Origin: an uncultured beta proteobacterium
GTDB lineage: Bacteria; Pseudomonadota; Gammaproteobacteria; Burkholderiales; Burkholderiaceae
Direction of reading: 5' to 3'
Assembly: GCA_903892315.1 (NCBI GenBank)
Contig: CAITHY010000153.1
Location: 1 to 34,814 of the forward strand
Length of the DNA stretch: 34,814 nt
Notes under the pieces: model-generated
Database searches by the model: none
The model's input: only the letters and a program-made list of their open reading frames with translations
Told to the model about the DNA's origin: nothing
Part shown: in pieces, positions 16,167-24,572 of the stretch
Layout of the letters: each line of letters begins with the position of its first letter
Position numbering within the stretch: position 1 is the stretch's first letter
Position numbers and translations under genes: made by a program

Positions 16167-17927
16167 TCAGATGCCAAGACTCTCGTCGTGGGCTTCAATC
16201 ATCAGCTGCACGCGGGCCTGACCCTGATAGCGGTCGGTGACGAGGCGATAGGCTAATTTGGCTTTGGCTGGCAGGCTTTGAGTGCGGTTAAACCAAACAG
16301 CGGTGAGTGGTTTATTGGTCGACTTGAGTTCAGAGCTGTCGATGGGGCGAACCATCAGCCGTAAATGCTTTTCTTTCATCAGACTTTGTTGAGTAATCTC
16401 AAACTCCCCATAGAAAACAGGCTGAGGGAAGCCTTGACCCCAGATTTCTTCGGCAAGTAGATCACCAATTTCAGAGGTAAATTCAGAAAGCGCCAACTCA
16501 CCATCATGGGTGTGACGACGTTCTAGTAACTCATCTGTTAATAAGCCATTTGCTACCTCCTGAAAGCAGGCATCAAACTTTTCAAAATCACTTTTCCGAA
16601 TCGTGAGGCCTGCAGCCATCGCATGACCACCAAACTTTAATATGAGTCCAGGTTCACGCTTTGAAACGAGATCTAAAGCATCCCTTAAATGAAAGCCAGT
16701 GAGCGAACGACCGGAGCCACGAAGCTCTTCTCCGGTGCTGCCGTCTGCGGGTGCAAACACAATCGCTGGGCGATTAAAGCGCTCCTTCAGACGTGAAGCC
16801 ACAATACCAACAACGCCCTGGTGCCATTCTGGATTCCATAAACAAATACTAGAGCGCTCAGCCATGGTGCCAGCCAGTTGATCTTCGGCAAGATGGGAGA
16901 GGGCGGCTTCTTGCATACCTGTTTCAATCACACGGCGTTCGCGATTAATGCGATCGAGTTCGTATGCAAGATTGAGTGCCTCATCTGCGTTGTCAGTGAT
17001 GAGCAGGCGAATCCCTAAAGTCATATCCGCTAGACGTCCAGCAGCATTGAGTCTGGGGCCGATGGCAAAGCCTAGGTCAAAGGTATTTGCTTTGCGTGGG
17101 TCTCGAGCTGCCGCCTGGAATAGCGCCTGAATACCTGGCTGGGAGATTCCAGCGCGAATACGTTTTAAGCCGTTGGCAACTAACACGCGATTATTACGAT
17201 CGAGTTGCGCTACGTCAGCCACCGTTCCTAAAGCAACAAGATCGAGAAGGTTCTCTACTTTTGGTTGGGTCTCATTCGTAAATTTGCCACGCTTACGAAG
17301 TTCAGCACGCAGTGCTACCAACAGGTAAAACATCACACCAACACCAGCAAGTGCTTTGCTTTGAAAGTGGCAACCTGGTTGGTTGGGATTCACAATAGCT
17401 AAAGCCCTGGGTAAGTGATCACCAGGAAGATGATGGTCGGTCACAATCACTTCCATGCCAAGTTCACGGGCGCGATCAACACCAGCTTCACTAGCAATGC
17501 CGTTATCGACAGTGATGAGATATTTCGGTTTTGGGGTCTGCTGTGCCGCTAACTCAACAACCTCAGGCGTCAGTCCATAGCCCATCGTGAAGCGGTTCGG
17601 AACTAGAAACTGAATGGGGGTATTGGGGCCGCCCAGCATGCGTAAGCCGCGCAGACCTACAGCACAAGCGGTCGCGCCATCGCAGTCATAGTCTGCGACG
17701 ATGAGCATAGGCTCTTTTTTCTCAAGGATATCAGCCAGTAAAGCGGCAGTGTTAACGCAATTTTTCAGTTCAACTGGTGAAAGCAGTTGTTTTAAATCGA
17801 GTGATAGTTCTTCTGGGGATTGGAGGCCACGAGCAGCATAGAGTCTAGCCAGCAGTGGATGTAAACCGCTCTGTGCCAACCAGGTAGCGGTGCGTTCTGA
17901 GAAAGGGCGTTGAGAAAATAAGCTCAT
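16167..17927 (-). CDS. recJ: Single-stranded-DNA-specific 5'-3' exonuclease RecJ
   Basis: DHH-family exonuclease acting in recombination and mismatch or base excision repair. The metal-binding motifs are DYDCDG (79-84), DNG (141-143) and DHH (164-166), followed by IVNPNQ near 178. The DHHA1 substrate domain carries the typical FGGHAMAAG at about 429-437, and an OB-like C-terminal domain follows. The length of 586 aa matches E. coli RecJ (577). It lies 18 bp downstream of the rpfE-like gene and 45 bp upstream of prfB, which has a perfect TATAAT just before its own ATG. Confidence 0.96.
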   Translation of the reverse strand: MSLFSQRPFSERTATWLAQSGLHPLLARLYAARGLQSPEELSLDLKQLLSPVELKNCVNTAALLADILEKKEPMLIVADYDCDGATACAVGLRGLRMLGGPNTPIQFLVPNRFTMGYGLTPEVVELAAQQTPKPKYLITVDNGIASEAGVDRARELGMEVIVTDHHLPGDHLPRALAIVNPNQPGCHFQSKALAGVGVMFYLLVALRAELRKRGKFTNETQPKVENLLDLVALGTVADVAQLDRNNRVLVANGLKRIRAGISQPGIQALFQAAARDPRKANTFDLGFAIGPRLNAAGRLADMTLGIRLLITDNADEALNLAYELDRINRERRVIETGMQEAALSHLAEDQLAGTMAERSSICLWNPEWHQGVVGIVASRLKERFNRPAIVFAPADGSTGEELRGSGRSLTGFHLRDALDLVSKREPGLILKFGGHAMAAGLTIRKSDFEKFDACFQEVANGLLTDELLERRHTHDGELALSEFTSEIGDLLAEEIWGQGFPQPVFYGEFEITQQSLMKEKHLRLMVRPIDSSELKSTNKPLTAVWFNRTQSLPAKAKLAYRLVTDRYQGQARVQLMIEAHDESLGI

Positions 17928-17945
17928 ATGAAACTCAGGCGCAAC

Positions 17946-18926
17946 TCATGACTGAGTAATTTCTTTCCAAGTCAAAGGCCCTACTTTTTTCCAGAAGCCC
18001 CATGATTTTTTATTAAGATCTTTGGCTGTGAAAATGCGTTCACGAACTTTACCCTTTGGAAAGTCGATGATGACAACTTCATCTAGTTGTTTGCTATGCA
18101 GTGCTGCACTTAATTGTGGCCAAGCTGCTTCTGGCTGATCAAGCCAGGCGAAGGCGCCAGACAAATTTTTCTCATCCAGGACGATTTCGTGTGGCAGGCT
18201 TAACAGCCTTGATAGGCCACCCAGTATAGGGTGCGGGCCAATGATGCGCTGTGATTGTTTTAATAATTCTGGCGCTTGCACATCACTAAGCTTGCCGATA
18301 CCGCCAATCCAGATGGAATTGATGCTGGGCATGCCACGTTGTCCGCGCTCTTCATTGACGGGGCCGATATGCCAAAGCATTTGGATTTCATTTTGAAGCT
18401 TGCGCCATCGTTTAGCGATACCTTCTTCTTGAGTATCACGCGGCATCCACCAATCAATATTCCGGCCATGAGCTTGGTCCACGCTGTAAGTGGCTAGGCT
18501 AGAAAATGGGCCGGCAGGTACAAACCAATAATGCGGGTTATCAAACAGTACTGGACCCTGAAAATCTTCTTCAATAAAAGGTAGCGCTGCTTGCAGAAGC
18601 TTAGCGGACTCTTCGGGGGTCAGATCAATCTGGTTTTGACCCATCAAAATGAGGTGATCTCGAGTAGCATGCAGATGAACTGGCTGTAAGCAGGCAATGA
18701 CTTCGTTTGGGTTGACGGCTTGATTGGATTGCCCAAGTAATAAGACCGAGGCAAGCGGGACCGATTCTCCGAGCAAAAAGCGCTCATGAGGCAGTCCTTG
18801 ATGGGGGCTATCTCTACTTTCAAGCTCATCTGGCGCATCTTCCCCTGAGAGCATGAGGGTAAAGCGGCGTAGTAGGGCCTTGGGGGAGGTGGAATTCGCA
18901 GTCATTCCCCTGATTTTAGGTGGCAT
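17946..18926 (-). CDS. RpfE-like conserved protein related to cofactor-independent phosphoglycerate mutases
   Basis: 326-aa soluble protein of a family common in Burkholderiales and Xanthomonadales, often labelled RpfE or phosphoglycerate mutase and usually found beside recJ. The most conserved block is in the middle, with HYWFVPAGPFSS (about 145-156), then a Trp-rich NIDWWMPRD, RWRKLQNEIQMLWH and the PVNEERGQRGMPSINSIW segment. I recognise the family but not a proven reaction. The alkaline-phosphatase-type metal motifs of true iPGM are not evident, so mutase activity should not be assumed. Start: the ATG at 18926 gives this length. An ATG seven codons later (18905) is possible; its upstream AGGGGA is too close to be a good SD. 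It is divergent from lolC with 40 bp between. Confidence 0.75.
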   Translation of the reverse strand: MPPKIRGMTANSTSPKALLRRFTLMLSGEDAPDELESRDSPHQGLPHERFLLGESVPLASVLLLGQSNQAVNPNEVIACLQPVHLHATRDHLILMGQNQIDLTPEESAKLLQAALPFIEEDFQGPVLFDNPHYWFVPAGPFSSLATYSVDQAHGRNIDWWMPRDTQEEGIAKRWRKLQNEIQMLWHIGPVNEERGQRGMPSINSIWIGGIGKLSDVQAPELLKQSQRIIGPHPILGGLSRLLSLPHEIVLDEKNLSGAFAWLDQPEAAWPQLSAALHSKQLDEVVIIDFPKGKVRERIFTAKDLNKKSWGFWKKVGPLTWKEITQS

Positions 18927-18966
18927 TTAGGTATTCCATCAGTTTGTCCGCGCGATTCACTAAACT

Positions 18967-20235
18967 GTGGCTATGTTGAGACTTCCTATTGAGCTAGAAA
19001 TTGGCCTGCGTTACACCCGATCCAAGCGTCGCAAGACGGTGGGGAAGCGCGATGGTTTCCTATCCTTCATCTCGGGGATTTCTACTGCTGGGATCGCTTT
19101 AGGGGTTGCGGCGCTGATAGTGGTTCTTTCTGTGATGAACGGTTTCCAAAAGGAAGTGCGCGATCGCATGTTGTCGGTGCTGTCGCATGTAGAAATTACC
19201 GCTCCTGATGGCTTGGCAAATTGGGAGCCACTTGCACTGAAGGTTGCAGCTCAACCACACGTGATTGGTGTAGCGCCGATGGTGAGTTCGCAGGGTTTAT
19301 TGACTCGCGAAGGGGTGATGCGCGGCGTTGCTATTCGTGGCATCTTGCCTAGTGAAGAAGGCAAGGTTTCTGATCTTCCCAAACAATTTGTTGCGGGCAA
19401 TATTGATGATTTAAAACCTGGTAGTTTTGGGGTTGCGCTAGGCGCACAACTTGCGGCAATTGTTGGTGCGCATGTAGGTGATCGTATTAATTTAATTGTT
19501 CCCGAGAGTGATTTAACTCCAGCAGGTGCGATGCCACGCATGCGTACGCTGCAGGTAGTGGGCATTGTTGATAGTGGACATTATGAATACGACAGTTCTT
19601 TAGCCATCATGCATTGGAAGGACGCTGCTGCCTTGTTGCGCCTACATGATCCGTCTGGCCTACGTATCAAGGTGGATGACATGCAGCGAGCCCCAGAAGT
19701 CGCTAATGAGTTAGCGGGCGTTGTTCCTCAGGCGCTTTGGGTTACTGACTGGTCAAGATCAAACCGCAATTGGTTTGCGGCTGTTCAGACTGAAAGAAAA
19801 ATGATGTTCATTATTCTGACTTTGATTATTGCTGTGGCTGCATTTAATTTGGTATCCACTCTAGTTATGACGGTGAATGAGAAGCAGGCGGACATTGCCA
19901 TTCTGAGAACCATGGGCGCAAGTCCTGGGCTCATTCAAAGAATATTTTTAATTCAAGGATTGGCGATTGGTCTTCTGGGTTCTTTAGTTGGTGTTGCGTT
20001 AGGTCTATTAATTGCCCTGAACATTGATGTCATCGTGCCAGTTATTGAGGCCATCTTCCGCGTACAGTTCTTGCCACGTGAGGTGTACTTCATTAGTGAA
20101 TTACCTTCCGATGTGAGGGCTAGCGATGTGCTGACTGTGGGATTAATGGCATTTGGCCTTTCTGTGTTGGCAACGCTTTATCCAAGTCGTCGTGCTGCCA
20201 AGGTGCAGCCTGCGGAGGCCTTGCGCTATGAGTAA
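18967..20235 (+). CDS. lolC: Lipoprotein-releasing ABC transporter permease LolC/LolE
   Basis: Membrane component of the Lol system, which extracts lipoproteins from the inner membrane and hands them to LolA. One N-terminal transmembrane helix lies about residues 37-60 after the conserved IGLRYTRSKRR start. A large periplasmic domain spans about 61-270. Three C-terminal helices follow, separated by NEKQADIAILRTMGAS (the coupling region facing LolD), and the protein ends RRAAKVQPAEALRYE. The start is either GTG at 18967 or ATG at 18973, two codons later; no clear SD distinguishes them. The stop overlaps the lolD start by 8 bp. Only one permease gene is present, so a homodimer (LolF-type) is possible unless a second copy lies elsewhere. 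Confidence 0.94.
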   Translation: MAMLRLPIELEIGLRYTRSKRRKTVGKRDGFLSFISGISTAGIALGVAALIVVLSVMNGFQKEVRDRMLSVLSHVEITAPDGLANWEPLALKVAAQPHVIGVAPMVSSQGLLTREGVMRGVAIRGILPSEEGKVSDLPKQFVAGNIDDLKPGSFGVALGAQLAAIVGAHVGDRINLIVPESDLTPAGAMPRMRTLQVVGIVDSGHYEYDSSLAIMHWKDAAALLRLHDPSGLRIKVDDMQRAPEVANELAGVVPQALWVTDWSRSNRNWFAAVQTERKMMFIILTLIIAVAAFNLVSTLVMTVNEKQADIAILRTMGASPGLIQRIFLIQGLAIGLLGSLVGVALGLLIALNIDVIVPVIEAIFRVQFLPREVYFISELPSDVRASDVLTVGLMAFGLSVLATLYPSRRAAKVQPAEALRYE

Positions 20236-20923
20236 TGTAGATAGTCTGATATTAAAGGCCAGAGGTTTAGCTAAGACCTATGGTCAAGGACCTACTGCGG
20301 TAGAAGTTCTGAAGGCGATTGATTTGGATATTTCACCATCTGAGAAGGTGGCTATCGTTGGTTCTTCGGGTTCTGGCAAGAGCACCTTACTTCATTTATT
20401 GGGTGGTTTAGATACTCCAAGTGCAGGCTCCGTCATTTTGGCCGGCTCTAATTTGAATAACTTATCAGTGAAGAAATTAGATCAACTGCGTAACCATAGT
20501 CTTGGGTTTATTTATCAATTCCATCATCTCTTAGATGAATTTAGTGCTGCAGAGAATGTGGCTTTGCCTTTACGTATTCGCGGCCTGGGTAATGATGAGT
20601 CAATGGATCGCGCCAGTAAGATGCTCAAAGCAGTTGGCTTGGCCGCACGTGAACTCCATACTCCAGGAGAGCTATCTGGAGGAGAGCGTCAACGTGTAGC
20701 GGTAGCTCGTGCCTTGGTTGGTAACCCTGCTTGCGTTCTGGCGGATGAGCCAACAGGTAATCTCGATACCGAGACAGCGGATGGTGTATTTGATTTGATG
20801 TTAGATATCGCTCGAGATCAAGGCACAGCCTTTGTGATCGTGACGCATGACCCGGTGCGTGCTAAACGTTGTGATCGGATCTTGCATTTAGAGCGTGGAG
20901 TACTAAAACCATTCTCGGTATGA
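20228..20923 (+). CDS. lolD: Lipoprotein-releasing ABC transporter ATPase LolD
   Basis: Cytoplasmic ATPase powering lipoprotein release. Walker A GSSGSGKS is at 45-52, Q-loop Q96 in FIYQFHHLL, the ABC signature LSGGE at 148-152 and Walker B VLADEPT at 169-175, followed by GNLD. FIYQFHHLLDEFSA is characteristic of LolD. The frame is open from 20153 inside lolC, but the ATG at 20228 gives the family length (231 aa) and the usual coupled overlap with lolC. It overlaps tatD by four bases (ATGA). Confidence 0.96.
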   Translation: MSNVDSLILKARGLAKTYGQGPTAVEVLKAIDLDISPSEKVAIVGSSGSGKSTLLHLLGGLDTPSAGSVILAGSNLNNLSVKKLDQLRNHSLGFIYQFHHLLDEFSAAENVALPLRIRGLGNDESMDRASKMLKAVGLAARELHTPGELSGGERQRVAVARALVGNPACVLADEPTGNLDTETADGVFDLMLDIARDQGTAFVIVTHDPVRAKRCDRILHLERGVLKPFSV

Positions 20924-21771
20924 GTGGGCATCCCATGTGGATCGATACCCATTGCCATTTAGATGCTCCTGAGTTTGCAGACTCGCTAAATACAGTTGTT
21001 CAACGAGCTGCCGATAAAGGCGTTAAAGCCATTTTGTTGCCTGCCGTACGGGTGGCAGATTGTTCACATGTAAAAGAATTGGCCCATCGATATAGCCAAG
21101 AGATTCCTGGCTTGGTCTATACCTTGGGGATACATCCGCTCTATATCAATCAAGCGCAAGAAGGCGACATCGAAACACTTGAGAAAAGAATTATTGAATC
21201 TCTATCTGATTCTCGCTTCGTGGGCGTAGGTGAGATCGGCTTAGATTATTTTGTTGAGAATTTAGATCCCCATAGGCAAGAATTCTTTTTTAATGCGCAA
21301 TTAGATTTGGCTCAGAAGTATCAACTGCCTGTCGTTCTGCATGTGCGTCGTTCTCAGGATGCGATTTTGAAGGCCTTACGTCGCCGCAATATTCCTGGCG
21401 GAATAGCACATGCTTTTAATGGCAGCTTTCAGCAGGCTGAACAATTTATTGAGCACGGATTTAAATTGGGGTTTGGTGGTGCAGCGACTTATGAGCGCGC
21501 CTTGCAAATCCGTAGACTCTTAAAAGAGCTGCCGTTTGACAGTATCGTGACTGAAACGGACTCTCCGGATATTCCGCCGGCTTGGCTTAGGGAAGAGGGT
21601 ATTGCATTGAATGAGCCTGCTTTTCTGCCACGGATTGCAAAAGAGCTTGCCTTAGTTAGAGGTGTTAGTGACGCTGACTTTACTTCAGCGGTATGGGGTA
21701 ACGCACTGCAAGTGTTGCCACGTTGGTCTGCCCTCTGTGCAGGCACTCCTAGTCTCAACTTAGCCTCTTAA
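20920..21771 (+). CDS. TatD-family metal-dependent hydrolase/DNase
   Basis: TIM-barrel hydrolase of the TatD/YcfH family; members act as metal-dependent 3'-5' nucleases or D-aminoacyl-tRNA deacylase-like enzymes. Metal ligands are visible: H11 and H13 (IDTHCHLD), E105 in GVGEIGLDY, H141 in VLHVRRS, H164 in IAHAFNG and D214 in TETDSP. The length is 283 aa. Start ATG at 20920 overlaps lolD as ATGA. An ATG five codons later (20935) is also possible and leaves the catalytic core intact. Lying between lolD and comEC, it resembles YcfH, the TatD paralogue near lolCDE in E. coli. Confidence 0.92.
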   Translation: MSGHPMWIDTHCHLDAPEFADSLNTVVQRAADKGVKAILLPAVRVADCSHVKELAHRYSQEIPGLVYTLGIHPLYINQAQEGDIETLEKRIIESLSDSRFVGVGEIGLDYFVENLDPHRQEFFFNAQLDLAQKYQLPVVLHVRRSQDAILKALRRRNIPGGIAHAFNGSFQQAEQFIEHGFKLGFGGAATYERALQIRRLLKELPFDSIVTETDSPDIPPAWLREEGIALNEPAFLPRIAKELALVRGVSDADFTSAVWGNALQVLPRWSALCAGTPSLNLAS

Positions 21772-21775
21772 TTTC

Positions 21776-24274
21776 TTGCGCTTAGCTATTACGGCATTTA
21801 TTGCCGGGGGATCGCTTCTTTTCCTTTTGCCACAGCTACCGCAACATTGGGAATATGCCTGTATTACTGTTGGCGCATGGTGTTTGCTGACAATCTTATT
21901 TTCTGGTCAAGGATCCTCTCTTCAGAAATGTGCGGTGATGAGTTTGCTATTTGTTGTGGGGCTTGCATGGAATGCTTTGTATGTCGAAAACCGCTTAGAG
22001 AATGTTCTTGCCATAGAGCTAGAGGGGAAAGAGTTAACACTTGAGGGTAGGGTCGCAGCATTGCCACAAAGCAATTCATCTGGCGCTAAGTTTGCTTTTG
22101 AGGTCGATGACAGCTTCTCTGGAAAAGAGGTCCTTAAACGCTTTCCAAAAAGAATCTATTTGAGTTGGCAGCCTGCCTGGAGAAACCCTCAGGCAATTCC
22201 CGAAGTCATTCCTGGACAACGCTGGAAAATCAGGGCAAAGCTGAAGCGTCCTTATGGCTCCTTAAATCCTTATACCTTTGACTTTGAGCGCTGGTCTTTC
22301 CACCAGGACTTTGGAGCTAGCGGGTCGGTAAGGTCTGGGGAGTTATTGCTTGATAAAGATATTGCTTGGACAGAGTTTGAGTTGCGCATGGAGCTTGCAA
22401 GATGGTATCTACGAAAAAAGATTCAATCTATGCTGCCAGATGATGCGAGGTATGTCGGTGTTTTGATTGCTTTGGTAATGGGAGATCAGAATGCTATTAA
22501 TCAAGATGACTGGCAAGTATTTAATGCAACGGGTATTGGCCATCTCATATCGATCTCCGGACTTCATGTCACCATGCTAGCAGGCGTTGGTGCTGCATTT
22601 TCGGCAATGATATGGCGTAGAAGAACTTGGCCTCTCATTGCCCCAGTTAGCAAAGTAGCGGCAGTATCGGGATTTGTGACCGCGTTCGTCTATGCGTGGT
22701 TAGCGGGCTTTCAGATTCCAGCGCAAAGAACAATGTATATGGTTGGCGTGGTGGCATTTGCTTTATGGACTGGAAGAAATCCGCGATCCTTTGATATCTG
22801 GTGGTGGGCTCTGGCATTCGTATTGTTAATTGATCCTATGGCTCCCTACACGCCAGGCTTTTGGTTATCTTTCGGTGCAGTGGCTGCCATTCTGTATACC
22901 ATGGGTGATTCTTCAGGCCTATTGGGCATCCCTACGGGAAAAGAATTGGAAACACATTGGATACATCGTATGGGACGCGCCCTGCGTGAGGCGTGTCGCG
23001 TACAAGCTGTTGTCACGCTGGCGCTATTGCCATTTACTTTGTATTGGTTTTATCAAGTTTCCATTGCTTCACCATTGGCTAATGCTTTTGCTATTCCGCT
23101 AGTAAGTTATATCGTGACCCCGCTGGCAATTGCAGGCGCCTTGCTTCCGGAATTTATCGGCCGCTGGCTCTTATTACCGGCGCATGCATCCATGGAATAT
23201 CTTGCTGTCATCCTGGAATGGATGGCAGGTTGGAGTTGGTCCGTGGCTTGGTCGAAACAGCCTGAGTGGTGGATGCTGGTGATTGCTGGGTGCGGAATTG
23301 GGTATGCAATTCGTCCTGGTGCTATTGGCGAATCATGGAAGAGACGATTACTTGGTGTCTCTTTATCTATACCCCTATTTATATGGCCAACCCAATTGAA
23401 TACACATCTGGCTCAAGGCGAATTTAAAGCAATTGTTTTCGATATTGGTCAGGGCACTGCAGTTCTGATTGAGACAGCTAATAGAAGAGTGCTATATGAC
23501 ACAGGACCCATTCAGGGCAAGAAAGAGGATGCGGGGCAGAGGATTATTCTTCCCTACCTGCGTGGCAGAGGAATCAATCACGTTGATCGCATGGTTATCA
23601 GCCACAGCGACAGCGATCATGTTGGTGGTGCCGCAACACTTTTGCAGCACATTCAATTTGATTTGATGATGGGGTCATTGCCAAGCATCAATCCACTGCT
23701 TCATAATTTAGCAGCAAGGAAGATTCCGACTGTTCCTTGTCGTTTTGGTCAACGCTGGTTATGGGATGGCGTGGAGTTTGTAATTTGGCATCCCCATGAA
23801 GAAACGGTCTTTGCCGAACAATACCCAGGCAAGCCTAATGAAATGAGTTGCGTGCTCGAGGTGCGAAATCAACAAAGCTCTCTTTGGTTAACGGGCGATG
23901 TTGAAAAGCAAGGTGAGGCAGAAATTACTGAGCGCTTAGATGACAAAATGTTGCAAGAAATCGGCAACAGGGAATTGATCTTCATGGCACCGCATCACGG
24001 GAGTAAAACATCATCCTCTTTAACGCTTTTAAAGCGCTTAGAGCCAAATCAGGCGTTTGCGCAGAATGGCTACCGTAATCGGTATGGGCACCCCCATCCA
24101 GATGTGATAGGGCGCTATCGAGGCCTAGGAATTCCTTTTTATCAAACTCCGGAAACAGGTGCTCAGACTTGGCTGTTTAAAAATAATGCAAAGTCTTCGA
24201 CACGGTTTTGGAGGGGTGAGATGAGGCGAATATGGCATCGAGCGACTAAAAATCACGAGAAAATGGATTTTTAA
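21776..24274 (+). CDS. comEC: DNA uptake channel protein ComEC/Rec2
   Basis: Inner-membrane channel for transforming single-stranded DNA. The N-terminus has two to three hydrophobic segments and a DUF4131-like soluble part. The central Competence domain (about 215-510) holds many membrane helices and begins with VLIALVMGDQNAI and GIGHLISISGLHVTMLAG. The C-terminal metallo-beta-lactamase-like domain starts around FKAIVFDIGQGTAVLIE, with HSDSDH at 610-615 and HHGSKTS from residue 740. At 832 aa it is full length. Start is TTG at 21776, four bases after the tatD stop; an in-frame stop at 21761 leaves no earlier choice. The gene appears intact, so natural competence is possible if pilus and other com genes exist elsewhere. 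Confidence 0.94.
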   Translation: MRLAITAFIAGGSLLFLLPQLPQHWEYACITVGAWCLLTILFSGQGSSLQKCAVMSLLFVVGLAWNALYVENRLENVLAIELEGKELTLEGRVAALPQSNSSGAKFAFEVDDSFSGKEVLKRFPKRIYLSWQPAWRNPQAIPEVIPGQRWKIRAKLKRPYGSLNPYTFDFERWSFHQDFGASGSVRSGELLLDKDIAWTEFELRMELARWYLRKKIQSMLPDDARYVGVLIALVMGDQNAINQDDWQVFNATGIGHLISISGLHVTMLAGVGAAFSAMIWRRRTWPLIAPVSKVAAVSGFVTAFVYAWLAGFQIPAQRTMYMVGVVAFALWTGRNPRSFDIWWWALAFVLLIDPMAPYTPGFWLSFGAVAAILYTMGDSSGLLGIPTGKELETHWIHRMGRALREACRVQAVVTLALLPFTLYWFYQVSIASPLANAFAIPLVSYIVTPLAIAGALLPEFIGRWLLLPAHASMEYLAVILEWMAGWSWSVAWSKQPEWWMLVIAGCGIGYAIRPGAIGESWKRRLLGVSLSIPLFIWPTQLNTHLAQGEFKAIVFDIGQGTAVLIETANRRVLYDTGPIQGKKEDAGQRIILPYLRGRGINHVDRMVISHSDSDHVGGAATLLQHIQFDLMMGSLPSINPLLHNLAARKIPTVPCRFGQRWLWDGVEFVIWHPHEETVFAEQYPGKPNEMSCVLEVRNQQSSLWLTGDVEKQGEAEITERLDDKMLQEIGNRELIFMAPHHGSKTSSSLTLLKRLEPNQAFAQNGYRNRYGHPHPDVIGRYRGLGIPFYQTPETGAQTWLFKNNAKSSTRFWRGEMRRIWHRATKNHEKMDF

Positions 24275-24286
24275 TCCCCAGAAAAG

Positions 24287-24313
24287 CAAAAAGCCCTTAA
24301 AAATTAAGGGCTT
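24287..24313 (-). terminator. Terminator of the tRNA-fMet gene
   Basis: AAGCCCTTAA / TTAAGGGCTT stem of 10 bp with an AAA loop. On the minus strand it ends in a T-run. It lies 13 bp past the tRNA 3' end. The plus strand has no T-run after it, so it does not serve comEC well. Confidence 0.85.
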
Positions 24314-24326
24314 AGTACTGAATTAC

Positions 24327-24403
<77 letters not shown>

Positions 24404-24415
24404 TCTGAAGCTGAA

Positions 24416-24445
24416 ATTCTACCATTTTTTGGGGGTCTCTGTCGA
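24416..24445 (-). promoter_or_regulatory. Promoter of tRNA-fMet
   Basis: On the minus strand TCGACA (24445-24440) and TAGAAT (24421-24416) have an 18-bp spacer; each box matches five of six consensus bases. Transcription would begin a few bases before the mature tRNA 5' end at 24403, as expected for a strong stable-RNA promoter. Confidence 0.8.
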
Positions 24446-24572
24446 GGTATTCCTGTAAATAACGCATAAATAAGGCGTTTTATTAAAGAAATTCTCGTTT
24501 TGATGGACGTCAGCAAGGAGTAACATATCGCCACGCATTCGCTTGAAAATTTAGTCTATAAAAGGATGATTT

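Noticed and set aside
15017..16198. prfB as a single 393-aa frame starting at 16198
   Set aside because: Its first 53 or so residues do not look like RF2 and come from the frame before the slippery stop; the two-frame reading gives a normal RF2.
20153..20227. lolD starting at 20153 inside lolC
   Set aside because: The additional 25 residues are lolC sequence read in another frame; LolD proteins begin near the ATG at 20228.
24503..24523. Six-codon ATG-TAA mini-frame upstream of kup
   Set aside because: Very short, no SD, on the far side of the tRNA promoter; chance occurrence.
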